In this document: piece by piece, positions 17,498-25,423 of the stretch | How the letters are laid out: the number at the start of each line of letters is the position of its first letter | Numbering within the stretch: position 1 is the first letter of the stretch | NCBI GenBank assembly: GCA_038318085.1 | Contig: JBBQBV010000001.1 | Span: forward strand, 15,851 to 79,850 | Length of the DNA: 64,000 nt | Direction of reading: 5' to 3' | Source: DATLGB01 sp038318085 | GTDB taxonomy: Bacteria > Actinomycetota > Thermoleophilia > Solirubrobacterales > Solirubrobacteraceae | Notes under the pieces: generated by a model | What the model was told of the DNA's origin: nothing | The model's input: only the letters and a program-made list of their open reading frames with translations | Database searches by the model: none | Program-made: the position numbers and the translations under genes

Positions 17498-17509
17498 GAA
17501 CTAGTGTTC
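17498..17509. promoter_or_regulatory. LexA-type SOS box over the -10 of the HNH nuclease gene
   Basis: The sequence GAACTAGTGTTC is an exact match to GAAC-N4-GTTC, the core of the Bacillus/actinobacterial LexA operator. It covers TAGTGT (17502-17507), the probable -10 hexamer, which ends 7 nt before the ATG at 17515. LexA binding would therefore block transcription of the following gene. Confidence 0.65.
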
Positions 17510-17514
17510 GCCTC

Positions 17515-18213
17515 ATGGAACGGGAGTGGTTGGAGCGCGAGTTGGCGGCGGGGAGATCGATCGAGTCGATCGCGCGCGACGTGGGGCGAGACGCGTCGAC
17601 GGTGTCCTACTGGGTGCGCAAGCTCGGGCTGCGCTCGACGCACGCGGAACGGCACGCGCCGCGGGGCGGAGTCGCGATGGAGGTTCTCGAGGCGCTGGTC
17701 GCTGCAGGCGCGACCACCCGCGAGATGGCGGTCGAGCTCGGCCTGAGCCAGTCCACCATCCGTCACTGGCTCAAGCGGTACGGTCTCAGCACGCGCGGCG
17801 CGGAGGCGCGCAGAAGGCGGGTGGTGCCGCAGGATGCCGTAACCCGTCTCGGCGTCTGCGCCATCCATGGGGAGGCGGAGTTCCGGCAGCGACCGGACGG
17901 CTACTGGCGGTGCCTTCCGTGCCGGTCGTTACACGTCAGCGACCGACGCCGGCGCGTCAAGCAGATCCTGGTCGAGGAGGCCGGAGGCCGCTGCGCGCTC
18001 TGCGGCTATGACCGCAGCGCCCGGGCCCTGCACTTCCATCACCTGGACCCTGAGGCGAAGCGCTTCCATCTCTCCTACGGGGGATTCGCGCGCTCGCTCG
18101 CAGCGGCGCGGATGGAAGCCGCGAAGTGCGTGCTGCTGTGCGCGAACTGCCACGCTGAGGTCGAGGCCGGGATCGCTACGCTTGTCCCCGCTCCGGACCC
18201 GCCTCCGGGGTAG
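17515..18213 (+). CDS. HTH-HNH nuclease-like protein, probably DNA-damage inducible
   Basis: A 232-residue protein with two helix-turn-helix segments in tandem (about residues 8-40, RSIESIARDVGRDASTVSYW; and 55-92, TTREMAVELGLSQSTIRHWL), a small zinc ribbon (C-x2-H ... CLPC), and a C-terminal HNH-type zinc nuclease fold (CALC, HFHHLDPEAKRF, CANCHAEVEAG). The HHxxP plus CxxCH pattern is that of HNH endonucleases. Each part is visible in sequence; the biological role is unknown. It lies between dnaG and a tRNA gene, 5 nt before the tRNA, and has a LexA-type operator. It could be a homing-type nuclease or a sequence-specific DNA-damage-response factor. Confidence 0.75.
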   Translation: MEREWLERELAAGRSIESIARDVGRDASTVSYWVRKLGLRSTHAERHAPRGGVAMEVLEALVAAGATTREMAVELGLSQSTIRHWLKRYGLSTRGAEARRRRVVPQDAVTRLGVCAIHGEAEFRQRPDGYWRCLPCRSLHVSDRRRRVKQILVEEAGGRCALCGYDRSARALHFHHLDPEAKRFHLSYGGFARSLAAARMEAAKCVLLCANCHAEVEAGIATLVPAPDPPPG

Positions 18214-18218
18214 CGTGA

Positions 18219-18292
18219 TCCGGGGTAGCTCAACTGGCAGATGCGTCCGACTGTTAATCGGAAGGTTGTGGGTTCGAGTCCCACCCCCGGAG
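18219..18292 (+). tRNA. tRNA-Asn (anticodon GTT)
   Basis: Acceptor stem TCCGGGG (18219-18225) pairs with CCCCGGA (18285-18291), discriminator G at 18292. Anticodon stem TCCGA/TCGGA surrounds loop CTGTTAA with GTT at 18253-18255. T arm is GTGGG-TTCGAGT-CCCAC. The D stem is odd: GCTC can only pair with GA..GC if U18242 is bulged, so there is one more base than usual. CCA is not encoded. The opposite-strand glycosyltransferase gene ends inside it. Confidence 0.9.
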
Positions 18293-19522
18293 TTCATCTG
18301 CGGTCCCAACCCGTCCATTCTCGGCTGGTTCCGCGACTCTCCCCGCCCATTCCTCGACCGCCCCGGCCGCCGCAGCCGCGCCGTCATGATCCGCCGACCA
18401 TGCGGCCAGCGCTCGTGCGCGGGTGCGCAGGTCGGGATCGGCGAGCGCCCGCTGCACGGCGAGCCGGAGCGCGGCAGCGCAGAGCAGGCGGCGGGGGAGG
18501 CGGACGCCGACGCCCGCCCATTCCGCCCGGGCGGCGTTCTCGGCCATGTCGCCCACGGCGGGGCAGACGACGACCGCGCAGCCCTCGCTCAGGGCACGCG
18601 CCAGGGTCCCGTGGCCGCCGTGGGTGATCACGAGGTCGCAGGCCGGCATCGTCCGGGCGTAGGACAGCCAGGGGACGAGCACGGCGTTGGCCGGGACGCG
18701 GTAGCCCGCGCGCCAGGGCGGCTCACGGGCGTTGAAGGTCGCGATCACGCGCACGTCCTCGCGCGCGAGGCCGTCGAGCGCGGCGCGCAGCAGCGTGTGC
18801 CCGGCGTCGTGGGCGGTGGAGGGGGCCACGAGCACGACGGGGCCCGCTCCGCCCGGCGGCTCCACGGCCGACCCCGGGGGCTCCCACAGCAGCGGGCCGC
18901 ACACGCGCATCCAGGCCGGCCAGGCGCGCGGGTACTCGAGCTGCGGGAAGGTCCCGACGAGCGTCAGCGAGCGCGAGAGGCCCGTGTGCAGCTCGTCGCG
19001 CGGACCGAGGCCGAGGCGGGCGCGAGCGCCGTTGTAGTCCGCGCGGCCCTGTTCGAGTCCGCGCCGGACCAGCCCGTCCGTGAGGCCCCACAGCCGCGCG
19101 CCGAGCGCGGTGCGCGGCGGCTGCGCGCCGAGGGAGTACGGCGGCATGCCCGCGCCCGGGAGCGGGCAGACGTGGGGGACGAGGGTCGCGACCGGCACGC
19201 CGTGCAGCTCCGCCGCGAGCGCCGGCGCCAGCGTCAAGATGTCTGAGACGCAGGCGTCCGGGGCGAAGCTCTCGACCAGCCCGACGGTGTCCCGGGTCGC
19301 GGCGACGGCCGCCTCGTAGGGCCGCATCGGACGCTCCGGCGTGGGGAAGACCTGGTACTCCGGCGCCGCCGCGAAGGTCATCCCCGCGGCCTCGACGTCG
19401 AGCCGCCACCTGCGCCAGGTCTGCAGGCACACGTCGTGGCCGCGGGCGGCCAGGCGCGACCCGAGCGCGAGCATCGGGAACGCGTGGCCGGGATCGCCGA
19501 ACGCGCCCAGCAGGACGCGCAT
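18254..19522 (-). CDS. GT1-family (MGT/UGT-like) glycosyltransferase
   Basis: A 422-residue GT-B glycosyltransferase of the macrolide/UDP-glycosyl type. The N-terminus MRVLLGAFGDPGHAFPMLALGSRLAARGHDV is the acceptor-domain beta-alpha-beta unit; the donor-site region near residue 300-340 includes ITHGGHGTLARALSEGCAVVVCP, the expected His-Gly-Gly motif. Acceptor unknown, perhaps a lipid or secondary metabolite. Its ATG overlaps the stop of the LLM oxidoreductase gene, so the two form an operon. The last 13 codons run antisense into the tRNA-Asn gene and give the tail GWDSNPQPSD, which is simply tRNA read backwards. Confidence 0.85.
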   Translation of the reverse strand: MRVLLGAFGDPGHAFPMLALGSRLAARGHDVCLQTWRRWRLDVEAAGMTFAAAPEYQVFPTPERPMRPYEAAVAATRDTVGLVESFAPDACVSDILTLAPALAAELHGVPVATLVPHVCPLPGAGMPPYSLGAQPPRTALGARLWGLTDGLVRRGLEQGRADYNGARARLGLGPRDELHTGLSRSLTLVGTFPQLEYPRAWPAWMRVCGPLLWEPPGSAVEPPGGAGPVVLVAPSTAHDAGHTLLRAALDGLAREDVRVIATFNAREPPWRAGYRVPANAVLVPWLSYARTMPACDLVITHGGHGTLARALSEGCAVVVCPAVGDMAENAARAEWAGVGVRLPRRLLCAAALRLAVQRALADPDLRTRARALAAWSADHDGAAAAAGAVEEWAGRVAEPAENGRVGTADELRGWDSNPQPSD

Positions 19523-20556
19523 CAGCCCGCGAGCTCGGCCAGGCTGCGCAGCTGGCCGACGCGGTCCTCGAGCGTCCAGGCCATGGGCGAGAGGATCAGC
19601 GTGCCCACGCCGCCGGAGCGGTAGCCGGCGAGCCGGTCGCGGATGCGGTCGGGCGGACCGACGAGGGTGACGGCGTCGATCAGCTCGTCCGGCAGGGCGG
19701 CTGCCGCCTCCTGCTTTTTGCCGTCGAGGTAGAGGTCCTGGACCCTGCGCGCGGCGTCGCCGAACCCGTAGGAGGTGACCAGCGCGTTGTAGAAGTTCTT
19801 CTCGCGCGAGCCCATGCCGCCGACGTAGAGGGCGATGTAGGGCCGCATCAGGTCGCGGGCGGCGTCGAGATCCTCGTCGACGCGCACGGTCACGGTCGGG
19901 GCAATGTCAAAGCCCTCGCCGGTGCGTCCGGCACGTGCCCAGCCCACCTCGAGGGCGGATCCGAACTCCGCCATGTGCTCGGGGGAGACGAGGATCGGCA
20001 GCCAGCCGTCGGCGATCTCGGCGGCCAGCGCGGTGTTCCTGGGGCCGATCGCAGCGACGTAGATCGGGATCTCGTCCTGGACCGGCCCGATCATCAGCTT
20101 GAGGGCCTTGCCCGGGCCGTCGGGGAGCGGCAGCTGCACGGTCGCGCCGTCGTAGACGAGCCGCTCGCGGCGCAGCGCCATGCGCACGACGTCGACGTAC
20201 TCGCGCGTCCGGGCGAGCTGGCGGGCGAAGCGGACCCCATGCCAGCCCTCGGAGACCTGCGGGCCGCTCGTGCCGAGGCCGAGCATGAAGCGGCCGCCCG
20301 ACAGGTGGTCGAGCGTCGCGGCGGTCATCGCCGTCATGGCCGCCGAGCGCGCGGGGATCTGGAAGATGGCGGCCCCGAGGCGGATCGTCGAGGTCTGCGA
20401 GGCGAGCCATGCGAGCACCGTGGCCGCGTCGGAGCCGTAGGCCTCCGCCGCCCAGGCGGAGTCAAAGCCGAGTCGCTCCGCCTCCTGAACCAGCTCGAGG
20501 TGGTCGGACGGGGGTGCCCCGAGCCCCCAGTAGCCGACGTTGATGCCGAGCCTCAC
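19522..20556 (-). CDS. LLM-class flavin/F420-dependent oxidoreductase
   Basis: A 344-residue luciferase-like TIM-barrel oxidoreductase. The N-terminus (RLGINVGYWG), the RFMLGLGTSGPQVSEGWHG segment and YVAAIGPRNTALAAEIADGWLP are hallmarks of the actinobacterial F420-dependent subgroup, which uses reduced deazaflavin rather than FMN; the cofactor is inferred from family resemblance. Substrate unknown. GTG 20556 gives the usual family length; the open frame continues to 20742 but would run into the divergent gene. The stop overlaps the start of the glycosyltransferase gene (ATGA), suggesting both act on one small molecule. Confidence 0.88.
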   Translation of the reverse strand: MRLGINVGYWGLGAPPSDHLELVQEAERLGFDSAWAAEAYGSDAATVLAWLASQTSTIRLGAAIFQIPARSAAMTAMTAATLDHLSGGRFMLGLGTSGPQVSEGWHGVRFARQLARTREYVDVVRMALRRERLVYDGATVQLPLPDGPGKALKLMIGPVQDEIPIYVAAIGPRNTALAAEIADGWLPILVSPEHMAEFGSALEVGWARAGRTGEGFDIAPTVTVRVDEDLDAARDLMRPYIALYVGGMGSREKNFYNALVTSYGFGDAARRVQDLYLDGKKQEAAAALPDELIDAVTLVGPPDRIRDRLAGYRSGGVGTLILSPMAWTLEDRVGQLRSLAELAG

Positions 20557-20596
20557 GCCCGGCGCTGCAAGTTCGCTGTCACGAGAAGGGAAAAGC

Positions 20597-20625
20597 TTGT
20601 CCGGAGCGTGCACAGCGCCTAGCGT
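20597..20625 (+). promoter_or_regulatory. promoter of the 20633 gene
   Basis: TTGTCC (20597-20602) and TAGCGT (20620-20625) are 17 nt apart, and the -10 ends 7 nt before the ATG at 20633, which implies a leaderless or nearly leaderless mRNA. The spacing is ideal for a sigma-70-type promoter. Confidence 0.6.
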
Positions 20626-20632
20626 GCAGCCC

Positions 20633-21163
20633 ATGAGGCGAGCACGCGACCCTATCACTGAGCTCCGGCGGGCCATCGATCTGCTGCCCGAGGACACCCG
20701 CATAGCGATGCTGGACGGGATCCGAGGGGGCGACAACATCATCGTCGGCGCCTACACGGACTCGAGCGGCGGCATGTGCCCGATGCTCGCCGCGCACCGC
20801 AACGGCAGCCGCTCGGCGGCGCTGGCCTTCGCGCGCTCGTGGGACGGCTTCGCGGGCTCCCGCCGCGCGCGACGCGCCTCCCGCCGCGAGCTCACCATCC
20901 TCGAGACCCAGCTCACCGAGTCGCTGGGCGCGGACCCCGGACCGTCTGACCTGCGTGCCGCGATCGCCGACCACGTCGCGCTCAAGCAGCGTGCCCTGGA
21001 GCCCGAGCCGGTGAAGCCCGCGCCCGCGCCCGAGGAGCAGATCCGGGCCTGGCGCCTGGGCGGCGGCGGCGGTATCGGCCGCCTGCGGCCGCGCCGGTCT
21101 GACGCCGACGCCGAGCGCGTCCTCGCCCGCCTCGAGGAGCACGTACTGGCCGCGACGCGCTAG
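20633..21163 (+). CDS. Conserved hypothetical protein
   Basis: A 176-residue soluble protein. The N-terminal half is well ordered (DPITELRRAIDLLPEDTRIAMLDGI, then GAYTDSSGGMCPMLAAHRNG), the C-terminal part is Pro/Ala-rich and ends in an arginine-rich helix. I recognise the N-terminal pattern as one that recurs in uncharacterised actinobacterial proteins, but I can give no function. It is transcribed divergently from the LLM oxidoreductase gene and ends 7 nt from the convergent receiver gene. Confidence 0.7.
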   Translation: MRRARDPITELRRAIDLLPEDTRIAMLDGIRGGDNIIVGAYTDSSGGMCPMLAAHRNGSRSAALAFARSWDGFAGSRRARRASRRELTILETQLTESLGADPGPSDLRAAIADHVALKQRALEPEPVKPAPAPEEQIRAWRLGGGGGIGRLRPRRSDADAERVLARLEEHVLAATR

Positions 21164-21170
21164 GCGTCCC

Positions 21171-21566
21171 CTACGGGCCGCCGGCCGCCTGCCGCTGACG
21201 CTCGCCGATCCGGTCGACGAGCTGCAGCACCTCGAGCGGGGAGAAGGGCTTGGTCAAGAAGAGATCCGCGCCGGCCTCGCCGGCGCGGCGCTCGGCGCGG
21301 TCGTCGGTCGCGGCGGTGAGCATGACGATGGTCGCGCCCGTGGTCGCCGGCAGGCGCCGCAGCCTCCCGCAGGCGGCGATGCCGTCCATGCGCGGCATGT
21401 CGATGTCCAAGAAGACGATCACCGGGCGGGCCTGCTCGGCCATCTCCAGCGCCTCGACGCCGTCCTGGGCCTCGAGCACGTCGAAGCCCGCGACGTCCTC
21501 CAGCGTCGTCGCCACGAGGCGGCGGATCAGCGGGTCGTCGTCGACGACGAGGATGGTGCGGCTCAT
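21171..21566 (-). CDS. Single-domain response regulator (CheY-like)
   Basis: A 131-residue receiver domain with no output domain. The acidic pocket is VVDDDP, the phospho-acceptor Asp is in FLDIDMPRMDG (about residue 54), the switch Thr in LTAATDD and the invariant Lys in LTKPFSPLEV. All catalytic residues are intact. It is the last gene of a three-gene signalling operon, its start overlapping the stop of the HD-GYP gene (ATGA), so it is a natural phosphorylation target of the hybrid kinase encoded two genes upstream. Confidence 0.93.
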   Translation of the reverse strand: MSRTILVVDDDPLIRRLVATTLEDVAGFDVLEAQDGVEALEMAEQARPVIVFLDIDMPRMDGIAACGRLRRLPATTGATIVMLTAATDDRAERRAGEAGADLFLTKPFSPLEVLQLVDRIGERQRQAAGGP

Positions 21567-22300
21567 CCGACCTCCTGGCTCAGCGCGATGAAGCGCGCGT
21601 CGGGAACGCGGCCGAAGGCCTCGGCCACCTCGGGATCGAACTGCGTGCCCGACACGCGCTGGATCTCCGCGCGCGCCTTGCGCAGCGTGGTCGCCGGGCG
21701 GTAGGGGCGATCCGTGGTGAGGGCGTCGAGCGTGTCGGCGACGGAGAAGATGCGGGCGATCAGCGGGATGTCGTCGCCGCGCAGGCGGTCGGGATAGCCG
21801 TCGCCGTCCCAGCGCTCGTGGTGGTGACGCACGACGAGCTTGGCCTCGCCGAGGAAGTCGATCTCGCGCAGGATCTCCCAGCCCACCACGGGGTGCTGGC
21901 GGATGAGCGTGTACTCCTCGGATGTCAGCGGGCCGGGCTTGAAGAGGATCGCGTCGGGGACGGCGACCTTGCCCACGTCATGCAGCAGGAAGCCGAACTC
22001 CATCTCGGGCGAGTCGACCGCGTCGATGCCCGCCTCGGCCGCGATCTCGATCCCGTAGGCGGTGACGCGCTCGGCGTGGCGGCCGGTGTAGGCGTCGCGC
22101 GCCTCGACGGCGTTGGCCAGCGCGCGCACCGTGGCGCGGTAGGAGCGCTTGAGCTCCTGCGAGCGCTCTCGCTCCTGCTTGAAGGTCTCGCGCAGGTCCG
22201 CGGCGTAGCGCGCCAGCTGGGATTCGCGCGCCGCCGCCTCCTGCTCGCGGTCGGCCAGTGCCGCCCGCAGCTTCTGCACCGACGCGTCTTGGAAGTGCAC
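21563..22300 (-). CDS. HD-GYP domain protein, putative cyclic-di-GMP phosphodiesterase
   Basis: A 245-residue protein with an N-terminal coiled-coil-like stretch (residues about 5-55, rich in Glu/Arg/Gln) and an HD-GYP domain. Motifs seen are RHAERVTAYG, FLLHDVGKVAVPD (the HD pair), RHHHERWDGDGYPDRL (the GYP signature) and IFSVADTLDALTTDRPYRP. All are intact, so hydrolysis of cyclic-di-GMP is expected. It lacks its own receiver domain, so control may come through the coiled coil or the neighbouring proteins. GTG 22300 begins 10 nt after the kinase stop; the longer frame upstream is the kinase gene out of frame. Confidence 0.88.
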   Translation of the reverse strand: MHFQDASVQKLRAALADREQEAAARESQLARYAADLRETFKQERERSQELKRSYRATVRALANAVEARDAYTGRHAERVTAYGIEIAAEAGIDAVDSPEMEFGFLLHDVGKVAVPDAILFKPGPLTSEEYTLIRQHPVVGWEILREIDFLGEAKLVVRHHHERWDGDGYPDRLRGDDIPLIARIFSVADTLDALTTDRPYRPATTLRKARAEIQRVSGTQFDPEVAEAFGRVPDARFIALSQEVG

Positions 22301-22310
22301 CGAGCGAACC

Positions 22311-24755
22311 CTAACGGCCGGCTTCGATGCCGGTGAACTCGCGCAACGCGTCGACCACGGCCTGCGTCGCGTCCTCGATCGGGACCGGCGTCGGATCCAG
22401 CCGCGCGAGGTCGGACGCGTCCGCGTCCGCATCCGCGGAGAACACGACCACCGAGCGCCGCAGCCGCCGGCCGCGCAGGTCGAGCTGCGCGAGCGCGGCG
22501 TGGGGCGCGCGCATCCCGGAGTCCACCAGCGCGACCTCGAAGTGCGTCTCCTCGCACAGGCGGGCGGCATCGGCGCCGGAGGTCGCCCAGGCGAAGTCGA
22601 TGCCGCGCCGGCCGAGCAGCGGTCCGACGACGTCGCGCATCGCCGGCCTGCCGACCACCAGCACGCGGGCGCGCCCGGCGAGGATGGCCGAGCCGATGGC
22701 GTCCGTGAGCTCGTCCGCGTCGATCGGCTTGCTGACCGACCACTCGGCCGCGAGCGTCTCACGGCCAGCCAGCGCCGACACCACGATCACCGGCGTGCGA
22801 CGCAGCTCGGCGTCCTCGCGCAGCGCGCGCAGCACCTCGAAGCCGTCGGCGCCGGTCCCGAGCAGGATGTCGAGCGTGACCGCGTCGAAGCGCTCGTGCG
22901 CCAGCAGCGCCAGTGCCTGCTCGCCGTCGGCCGCGACGCGGACCTCGACGTCGTAGGGCGCCAGCTGGGACACGATCAGCTCGGCCACCTCCTGCTCGTT
23001 CTCGACGACCAGGACGCGCCGCCCCACCAGCGCCCGCCTCGGGTCCGAGACGTCGCCGAGGGCCGGGGCGCGCGGCAGCCGGACCGTGACCGTCGTGCCG
23101 ACGCCGACCTCGGACTGGACGTCGATCGACCCCCCGTGCAGCTCGACCAGCGAGCGCACGATCGAGAGGCCGAGTCCCGTCCCGCTGCTGCCCCGCTCGC
23201 CGCGGAAGAACCGGTCGAAGATCCGGTCGAGCTGCTCGGCGCTCATGCCGCGGCCCTCGTCGGCCACCGACAGCAGGACCTGATCGCCCGACGCGCCCAC
23301 GCTGATCTTGATGCGGCCGCCGTCGTCGGTGTAGAGGTGCGCGTTGGTCAGCAGGTTGGTGACGATCTGGCGGATCCGCGCGGGATCGGCCCAGGCGACG
23401 GGCAGCGCGCGGGCTATGTCGAGGTCGAGCGTCTGGGAGTGCTCGTCAAAGCGCGGCTTCATCAGCGCGGCGACCTCGCGCACCGCCTCGGCGACCGAGA
23501 TCGGCCGGCGCTGGATCTCGAGCTGGCCCGCCTCCACGCGGGCGACGTCGAGCAGATCGTTGACGAGGTCCACGAGCCGGTTGGTGGAGAGCAGGATGAT
23601 GTCGATGAACTCGCGCTGGCGTTCGTTGACGCTCGTACCGCCGAGCAGCTCGACGAAGCCCTTGATCGAGGTGAGCGGGCTGCGCAGCTCGTGCGACGCG
23701 GTCGCCACGAAGTCGCTCTTGGCCCGCTCGAGGCGGACGCGCTCGGTGTTGTCACGGACGGTGAAGACGACGCCGTCGTCGAGGTTCGGGCCCATGCGGG
23801 CGGCGGTGACCGCGAGCGTACGACCCTGGTGGTCGACCTCGACCTCCCGGCCGAGCGCCTGCTCGAGCGGCGGCAGCGGGCCCGAGCCGGCGACGACGCT
23901 GTTGCCGGGCACGACGCCGGGGACGAGCGTCCCGGCGCGCGGGTTGACCTGGATGACGCGGCCGTAGCCGTCGCAGATGAGCAGGGCGTCCCCGAGGCTC
24001 TCGATCGCGGCAGACAGGCGCCGGCGGCCTACCTCGACCCGCTGCTGCGCGCCCTCGAGGTCGTCGGCCATGGCGTTGAAGGCGGAGGAGAGCGCCCGCA
24101 GCTCGGCCGGGCCGTCGGGCTTCACGCGCGCCCGCAGATCACCGCCGGCCAGGCGCCTGGTGGCGGATACGAGGTTGGCCATGGGGCGTCGCAGGCCGCC
24201 GACGAGGATGGAGACGAGCGCCAGCGCGGCGACGAGCGCGAGCGCGCCGGCGATCCCCGCGGTCAGCACCGCGCGGTGCGTGCGCGAGGACGCCCGGTCG
24301 CGCGCGGCGCCGCGGCGGACGCCCTGCCGAGCGGCGACGGCGGCGACCGCCGCGCGAGCGAGCCGCAGCTCGCCGGCGAGCCGGTCGATGGCCCGCCGGG
24401 ACGTCGCGCGCAGCCGCCCCTGGGTCTTGACCACCCGGTCCACCAGGGCTGTGGAGGGCCGGTCGCCGGCGACAGCCGAGCGCGCCGCCGCGATCGCCTC
24501 GTCAAACGCCCGTGCGGCTCTCGCGCGATCCGAGCGGCGCCCGCGCGCGGAGCGCAGGATGGACTCCTCGACCACGCCGGCCGTCAGCACATTGGAGGCG
24601 GCGACCTCGCCCGAGTAGCTGCGCGCCAGGTCGTTCTCGTAGGTCTGGCGGGCGGAGTAGAGGCTTGCGACCTCGAGCGCGGCGAGGGCGGCGAGGGCCA
24701 GCGTCAGGCCGACGAGGGCCAGCAGCAACGACCTGGCGATGGACAATCGGCGCAT
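22311..24755 (-). CDS. Membrane hybrid histidine kinase with two receiver domains
   Basis: An 814-residue sensor kinase. Order: TM1 (about 8-32), extracytoplasmic helical region rich in Arg/Ala (33-160), TM2 (about 163-190), HAMP, PAS-like domain (ALLICDGYGRVIQVNPRAG), HisKA with SHELRSPLTS, HATPase with NLLTNAHLYTDDG, DEGRGMS and GTGLGLSIV, then receiver 1 (VVENEQEVAE, LDILLG, VSKPI) and receiver 2. Receiver 2 is degenerate: the acidic pair is missing (VLVVGRPAM) and the Lys position reads PVPIEDA. ATG 24755 is used; ATG 24788 is also possible. It heads an operon with the HD-GYP and CheY-like genes and probably controls cyclic-di-GMP turnover. Confidence 0.9.
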   Translation of the reverse strand: MRRLSIARSLLLALVGLTLALAALAALEVASLYSARQTYENDLARSYSGEVAASNVLTAGVVEESILRSARGRRSDRARAARAFDEAIAAARSAVAGDRPSTALVDRVVKTQGRLRATSRRAIDRLAGELRLARAAVAAVAARQGVRRGAARDRASSRTHRAVLTAGIAGALALVAALALVSILVGGLRRPMANLVSATRRLAGGDLRARVKPDGPAELRALSSAFNAMADDLEGAQQRVEVGRRRLSAAIESLGDALLICDGYGRVIQVNPRAGTLVPGVVPGNSVVAGSGPLPPLEQALGREVEVDHQGRTLAVTAARMGPNLDDGVVFTVRDNTERVRLERAKSDFVATASHELRSPLTSIKGFVELLGGTSVNERQREFIDIILLSTNRLVDLVNDLLDVARVEAGQLEIQRRPISVAEAVREVAALMKPRFDEHSQTLDLDIARALPVAWADPARIRQIVTNLLTNAHLYTDDGGRIKISVGASGDQVLLSVADEGRGMSAEQLDRIFDRFFRGERGSSGTGLGLSIVRSLVELHGGSIDVQSEVGVGTTVTVRLPRAPALGDVSDPRRALVGRRVLVVENEQEVAELIVSQLAPYDVEVRVAADGEQALALLAHERFDAVTLDILLGTGADGFEVLRALREDAELRRTPVIVVSALAGRETLAAEWSVSKPIDADELTDAIGSAILAGRARVLVVGRPAMRDVVGPLLGRRGIDFAWATSGADAARLCEETHFEVALVDSGMRAPHAALAQLDLRGRRLRRSVVVFSADADADASDLARLDPTPVPIEDATQAVVDALREFTGIEAGR

Positions 24756-24820
24756 GTGCAGGAGGATCCTGACCGATAAGGAAGGCAATGCACCTGCTCG
24801 GTCCTATCCTCCCCTGATCT

Positions 24821-25414
24821 ATGGACCTGCTTCGGCTTTGGCGGCGCAGAACCTTCGGCGCGGTGGCGGGCGCGCTCGTGGCCCCCGTGGCCATCGTCCT
24901 GGCCGCCGTGGCGGTCGGCGTCGGCGGTGGCGGACTCGGAGGCCTGAGCTCGATCGGTCAGGCCGTGAGCGGCCCGAGCCTTCCGTCCGTGGCGCCGCCC
25001 GCCGCGAAGGAACCCGCCGCCGAGGCGGGCAGGCTGCTCACGCGCGTGCGTCCGCGCGGCCCCCGGGCCGGCGCGCCCGCCGCTTCGCGGACGGTGTCCG
25101 CGGCGCCGGACTCGGCCGGCGGTCGCTCCGGTGACGGTTCCACGCCGGCCGCGGCGCGCCCGCCGCGCGCCACGAGGCCGCACGACACGGGGACCTCGCT
25201 GCCCGGCACCGGCGCGGTGCCGACCCCGGGCGCGACATCCGCTCCCGCCGCGCCCGTCCCGACCCCCACCGCCACGCCGCGGCCGAGCGTCATCAAGCAG
25301 GTCGGCGACGGCCTGAAGGCGGTGACCGACCAGGTGCCGATCGCGGGGGCACCCGCGGGACAGGTGGTCGACCTGATCGTGCAGACGGTCGACGGGCTGA
25401 CGCCGAAGCCGTAG
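24821..25414 (+). CDS. Membrane-anchored Pro/Ala-rich protein of unknown function
   Basis: A 197-residue protein with a short basic N-terminus (LLRLWRRR), one strong hydrophobic segment (about residues 13-45) and a long low-complexity Pro/Ala/Thr/Gly region (60-160), ending in a short possibly amphipathic part (VIKQVGDGLKAVTDQVP). It is probably anchored in the membrane with its disordered tail outside. No domain is recognised. TATCCT lies 10 nt before the ATG. It is divergent from the kinase operon. Confidence 0.65.
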   Translation: MDLLRLWRRRTFGAVAGALVAPVAIVLAAVAVGVGGGGLGGLSSIGQAVSGPSLPSVAPPAAKEPAAEAGRLLTRVRPRGPRAGAPAASRTVSAAPDSAGGRSGDGSTPAAARPPRATRPHDTGTSLPGTGAVPTPGATSAPAAPVPTPTATPRPSVIKQVGDGLKAVTDQVPIAGAPAGQVVDLIVQTVDGLTPKP

Positions 25415-25423
25415 CCGCGCCGG

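Noticed and set aside
22500..24779. A 759-residue open frame on the plus strand
   Set aside because: It is antisense to the hybrid kinase and shows no domain; the kinase on the other strand has intact motifs.
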